From Ciborinia camelliae (taxonomy: Eukaryota > Ascomycota > Leotiomycetes > Helotiales > Sclerotiniaceae), in NCBI GenBank assembly GCA_025890175.1, contig JANPYM010000003.1, forward strand, positions 678,405-742,404: a DNA stretch of 64,000 nucleotides. Direction: 5' to 3'. The notes under the pieces were generated by a model, which was not told the origin of the DNA, made no database searches, and saw only the letters and a list, made by a program, of their open reading frames with translations. This document shows, piece by piece, positions 59,924 to 64,000 of the stretch. Positions within the stretch are counted from its first letter, which is position 1, and each line of letters opens with the position of its first letter. The position numbers and the translations under genes were made by a program.

Positions 59924-60845
59924 GCGTTGTGTGTATCTACCTATGTATATATGAGGGGAATGTGTGGGGAGAAATCAAAGGGCCCGGGGTTTATAAAAGT
60001 CTCGAGAATCATGTATGGAATTTGGAAAATTTTCGTTGCAATTTATATCCCAATCATCTTCCTCCTCATCTTCCTTCTCCTTCTCCTCCTCATCCTCATC
60101 ACATGATTTATCCCCTTTATCCCATTCCATCTCCATCCAAAAAAAGTTAAAACGCAATGGAAATCGGGTTTTTATATTTTGATTATGTGATCTGATGTGA
60201 TGATGTGATGATATGATGATAAATGTTTTTCTTTCGAATTTGTGGGTATTCCGGAGGTGGAAAATTTATTTATTTATAGGTATATATGGGTATATATGGG
60301 TATAGATATCGGGGTGTGATGTGATATAATATGATGGTGAGATTTTTTAGGAGGAGATGGGAGGGGAGCGGGTTATTGGGATAGGAGAGGGGAGGGGAGC
60401 GGGTTATTGGGTTATTGGGATAGGAGAGGGGAGGAGCGGAAGGAGCGGGGTCCTTAAGGTTACCTACCTAGGTACTTCTGGATTTTATATATATACCTAC
60501 AAACTCAATACCTGCATAATATCAATAAGCTTAATATCAGCGAGCCATCTCCCTCCCTCCCTTCCTCCCTCCCATCTACCTACCCATCTCCCTCCTTCCC
60601 TCCCTCCAGCTCTCCTAGAATATGCAATATCCAATATCCAATATCAAAGTAGCTAGGTAGATAGATATCTATCTAGATAAATCTTTCTCGGATGGATTTA
60701 TAGAAAGATAGATAACTATTTACCTACATATCTATTTAATTGGGAAGGAGGGAGGGAAGGAGGGAAGGAAGGAGGGAAGGAGGGAAGGAAGGAAGCTTTA
60801 TTGATGTATACTTAGATGGATGGGTAGGTATGTAGATATTTGAGG
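59924..60845. repeat. intergenic simple repeats, purine and pyrimidine tracts
   Basis: GGGGAGCGGGTTATTGGG direct repeats lie at about 60360-60430. A C/T-rich tract (CTCCCTCCCTTCC type) lies at about 60547-60610 and an A/G-rich tract (GGAAGGAGGGA type) at about 60739-60795, imperfect reverse complements of each other. TAGGTA motifs are interspersed. No gene. Confidence 0.75.
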
Positions 60846-61241
60846 TACAGCAAAACCCCTCTATAAGAATATTTTTTTTAGCGCTTTTTTTAAGGATATC
60901 AAGGGGTATCCTTATATAGAGATTTCGGCTAATCCCGGTGGGGTAGCATTTTGGCCCAAATATATATCGACCAATTTCGATCAAGCATAAATTTAGTATA
61001 ATTTTTATAAATATTTTTATACTTTTTATAAATATTTTATACTTAAAGAAATATTCTTATAAAAAGGTTTATTATAAGCTAGATTTCAATTTTGGAACCG
61101 AGATTCCTAAGGATAATTCTTATAAGCGGAATATAAGGATATAGCTATTTTTTATATCTAAATATTAACGGGACTCAAAATTATATTCTATTCGAGGGGT
61201 TATCCTTATAGAGGGGATCCTTATAGAGGGGTTTTGCTGTA
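60846..61241. mobile_element. pogo-like MITE, 396 bp
   Basis: Left end TACAGCAAAACCCCTCTATA (60846 on) is mirrored exactly for 22 bases at the right end (61220-61241, finishing CTGTA). TA at both ends fits the TA target duplication of Tc1/mariner/pogo elements. The CAG..AAAACCCC terminus is of the kind seen in Tigger/pogo-type elements. Short ATCCTTATAGAGGGG sub-repeats occur near the right end, and CTTATAAG-like motifs recur inside. It has no coding capacity and must be mobilised in trans. Confidence 0.8.
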
Positions 61242-64000
61242 CTTGTATCTAGGAAATGAAATGCGCGTGATGGTATGTGGGATGGTATATAACTTCATGC
61301 GCTTTAACATGCGTTTTGTTTCATCAATGGTGATACAAGCATAGGTACCTACCTACCTACTCAGATATGCAAATTACTGTACAAGCCGGCGTAATGATAT
61401 TACAGTATTCCAGGACCCAAAAAAAACAAAAAAAAAACAAATACCTTAGCAATGAAAAGAAAAGAAAAGAAATCCAGTCCCTACCTACCTACCTAATAAT
61501 ACAATCATAAAAAGAAATCATCATTATTACTCTCGGGAATCGCATTAGATATGGATATAGATTTGGAGCTGGTAGCCCTTCCAGGTTTCTTTTATTCATA
61601 GGTATGGTATGGTATGGTATATGGATAGGTAGATAATCGTGAAACATTTCATTTTATTTTATTTGGGCGTTGGTTGATCGCTCTACGGACGGCGGTATAA
61701 GTTATTATAATAAGAGATGAGATGGGATGAGATGAGATGAGACCCAAATATGAATCAACAAGTTGTTAAGTTGTCAAATTGTCAAATTGTCGGTGATACT
61801 TTGGTCCTGGGAGTAGGTATCTATTTGATAAATTGTATGGTATGGTATTGACGGTATTGATGGTACCGTAAAAAATCTTGAAGGGATTTGAGGTGGATGT
61901 GGATGTGAATGTGGATGTGGATGTGGATGTGGATTTGCATGAATTGTTGAAATAGGTAAGAAATTCTTTCATGATAGCCCTGGAGTAGTAGCATAGTAGG
62001 TACTAGGTAGGTAAGGTAGGTAGTATGATACCTGGACGGGCTGCCCAGGTAGGTAGGATTTAAGGTTCATTTGTTATATGCGTGAGGGGCTCGTGCGTGT
62101 GGTATATATGTAATATGTATGGTAATGTATGGTATGGTATGGTATGATATAACAATAATATGGGAAATTGAAATTGAGAAGGAATAGTAGAATAGGGATA
62201 TAGAGATTAATGCAAGCGGACTGAGTTTGTCGAAGGAAGGACGTGGTTTTGAAGGATGTTTTGCTAATAAGTCTAAGGTTAGGTATTTAAGGTTGTTGGA
62301 GTACAGTACATATGGTTTTTGGTGTCTGTACTCGAGTATCATGTGTATTGTATGTACAGCATATCCAATGTGCATTCTGTATGATGGATAGATTACAGTA
62401 CATAGATTGAGGGGTTTGGGAAGGGAAATTTTTAATCTTGACACTAAGCTTGAGAATCATCGTGGTTTAAATTTCCTACCGAGACTTCCTAGATTTCCTT
62501 CCCACTTACTTACATGCGTTGGCAAAGTACCTAACTTCTAAGAGGCTAAGATGCGGGAGTTGAGTTGTCCACATGGATGATGGATGGATGCCATATGCTG
62601 CGCTGTAAGGATGGGAGTGGGAGTTGATGAATGGTTGGTTGGCTGGCTGGTTATATTCAAGACCATGGATGGCGAAGAGTTCTTTTGGTTTGTAGAGACT
62701 AGACATAGTTCACGAGGAAAGAAAATGTGATCATGCTGGAGGCTTTAGTTGCATAGGTTGGTAGCTACAAGCTGGAGATGAGTGATATTCTCAATAGAAA
62801 TGCATTATTTTATCTTCTTAATGGTATACTCGAAAGTATTAACCATGTCGAGAATTGAAATCTTGAGTAACTTGTAACTTGTGACTTGTCCCTCAAGTAC
62901 AGTATTGTTCTAGCGGTCTTCGATGCATAAACATCAATGGATGCCATGATCAAGCTTCTTTGATGTATACATGAATCAACCCTACCATTCTCTTCATCCA
63001 TTTCGACAACTGAAGGGACATCGACCATACCAATCATACGTAGTATTATTGCAAATACGATGAATGGAATGTAATCTTCCATCTCTCAGACTGTACTTTG
63101 TTTGACCTTACCATTTATCTACCTCCCTCCCACCGGTCCCTCACTAGAGAACGAACGATAATATCAGGGCAAACGATTTATTTGATGCAGCCAGCCAGCG
63201 AGCCAACCAACCAGTCAGCCAAGTTCTAACCAGCCAAACAGTCAACAGCCAAGTCGTTACTAGACCAAACAATATTACGACCACATATATAAAACATCTT
63301 TGCTGTGGATGATGCGATGCGCATTGTGGACGAATAGCTACATAGCATAAAATCCTGAGTAAAGCCATAAAGCCCAAAGCCCAAAGCCCAAAGCTCAAAA
63401 CAAACCCAGCCCAAATTCGCATATGAGAATCATACCCGTCGTTCATTGGCCGAGCCTTTCCCTAACATAAAGTGACGGCACGGGCCATTCGAGCCAATTA
63501 ATGTCCCCTGAAATTTTGATAGGTAGAATTTAACTACCGGGCACTAAGCAATTGATGCTACGCTCAACTTGGTGTGCTTGTATCTGTATTAAGAATCCCC
63601 TTTAATTTTTATCCGATCTTCAATTTCACAATTTGATTGATTGATTGATGGAATAGGAAATCATATCAGCTCATCAATTTATATTGATTTTTCATTTGTT
63701 TAAAATCTAAAGAAAAAGTTATCTCCCCCCCCGCGCGCGAGAGTGAGAGAGAGAGAACGTGGTTGGGAAAATCAAGGACAAACTCATACTCACTCATTCA
63801 GTCATTCATTCATTCATTTATTCGTTCACTCATTCAAATCGTTCTATCCATTCATTTTTCACTCTTTCAATTTTCTATTCTGTACGGCCACTTTTTGAAT
63901 CGACCCATTCTATCAATCCACCCATCTATCAATCCTGTGTCCACCTTAACTTTGTCCCTCAAATTAAATTCTTATCCGCAGGAGCCCCCATCTGATACAA
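61242..64000. other. intergenic, microsatellite-rich, no gene seen
   Basis: Contains TACCTACC runs (about 61345 and 61480), GGTATGGTAT at about 61600-61620, GAGATGAGATG at about 61713-61740, GGATGTGGATGT at about 61890-61935, AAAGCCC heptamer repeats at about 63365-63400, CAGCCAG/ACCAACCA repeats at about 63186-63260, (GA)n at about 63738-63755 and CATTCATT at about 63797-63835. Open frames here are short and repeat-driven. Confidence 0.5.

Noticed and set aside
1..64000. CRISPR arrays, rRNA or bacterial-type operons
   Set aside because: None seen; tandem repeats here lack spacers, and genes have spliceosomal introns.

Overview
The window is nuclear DNA of a filamentous ascomycete (Pezizomycotina). 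I infer this from genes split by short (about 40-85 nt) GT..AG introns with CTAAC-like branch points, a fungal Zn2Cys6 regulator, a Pth11/SAT4-type receptor, a DUF7918 protein, a cellobiose dehydrogenase, and intergenic DNA full of TAGGTA/CCTACC microsatellites and AT-rich, RIP-like repeats. A leotiomycete (Sclerotiniaceae-like) is my guess and is not proven. There is one 10-base assembly gap at 2762-2771.

Layout. 0-8.5 kb: a six-exon DUF7918 gene (-), then about 5 kb of repeat-bearing DNA with a nested inverted-repeat element, then a Pth11-like seven-helix membrane protein (+). 8.5-21.5 kb: minisatellites, AT-rich islands and a second TIR element surround a 756-residue protein of unknown function (-) and a FAR-17a/AIG1-type membrane protein (+). 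21.5-28 kb: PEX2 (-), one or two small unrecognised genes (-), and a Zn2Cys6 transcription factor (+). 28-37.3 kb: a 9.5 kb stretch with no convincing gene. 37.3-45.2 kb: cellobiose dehydrogenase (+), a phytanoyl-CoA-dioxygenase-like protein carrying six N-terminal repeats (-), and a SnoaL-like protein (+). 46.3-60 kb is the densest part: a gene with duplicated exons (-), an NRAMP metal transporter (-), a Ca2+/cation exchanger (-), uracil-DNA glycosylase (-), an MTM1/SLC25A39-like mitochondrial carrier (-), a Pof7/Hrt3-type F-box protein (+) and formyltetrahydrofolate deformylase (+). 60-64 kb: simple repeats and a pogo-like MITE, no gene.

How the genes relate. Most are scattered housekeeping or accessory genes. 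The only functional theme I can argue for is metal handling: NRAMP, CaCA exchanger and MTM1-like carrier lie within 7.3 kb on one strand, with UNG between them. The secreted cellobiose dehydrogenase points to plant cell wall breakdown. The most unusual items are the repeat-bearing N-terminus of the dioxygenase at 40933-43579 and the gene at 46327-47741, whose duplicated exons are separated by three near-identical introns.

Exon coordinates were worked out by hand from splice consensus and reading frame. Starts and small exons carry some uncertainty.
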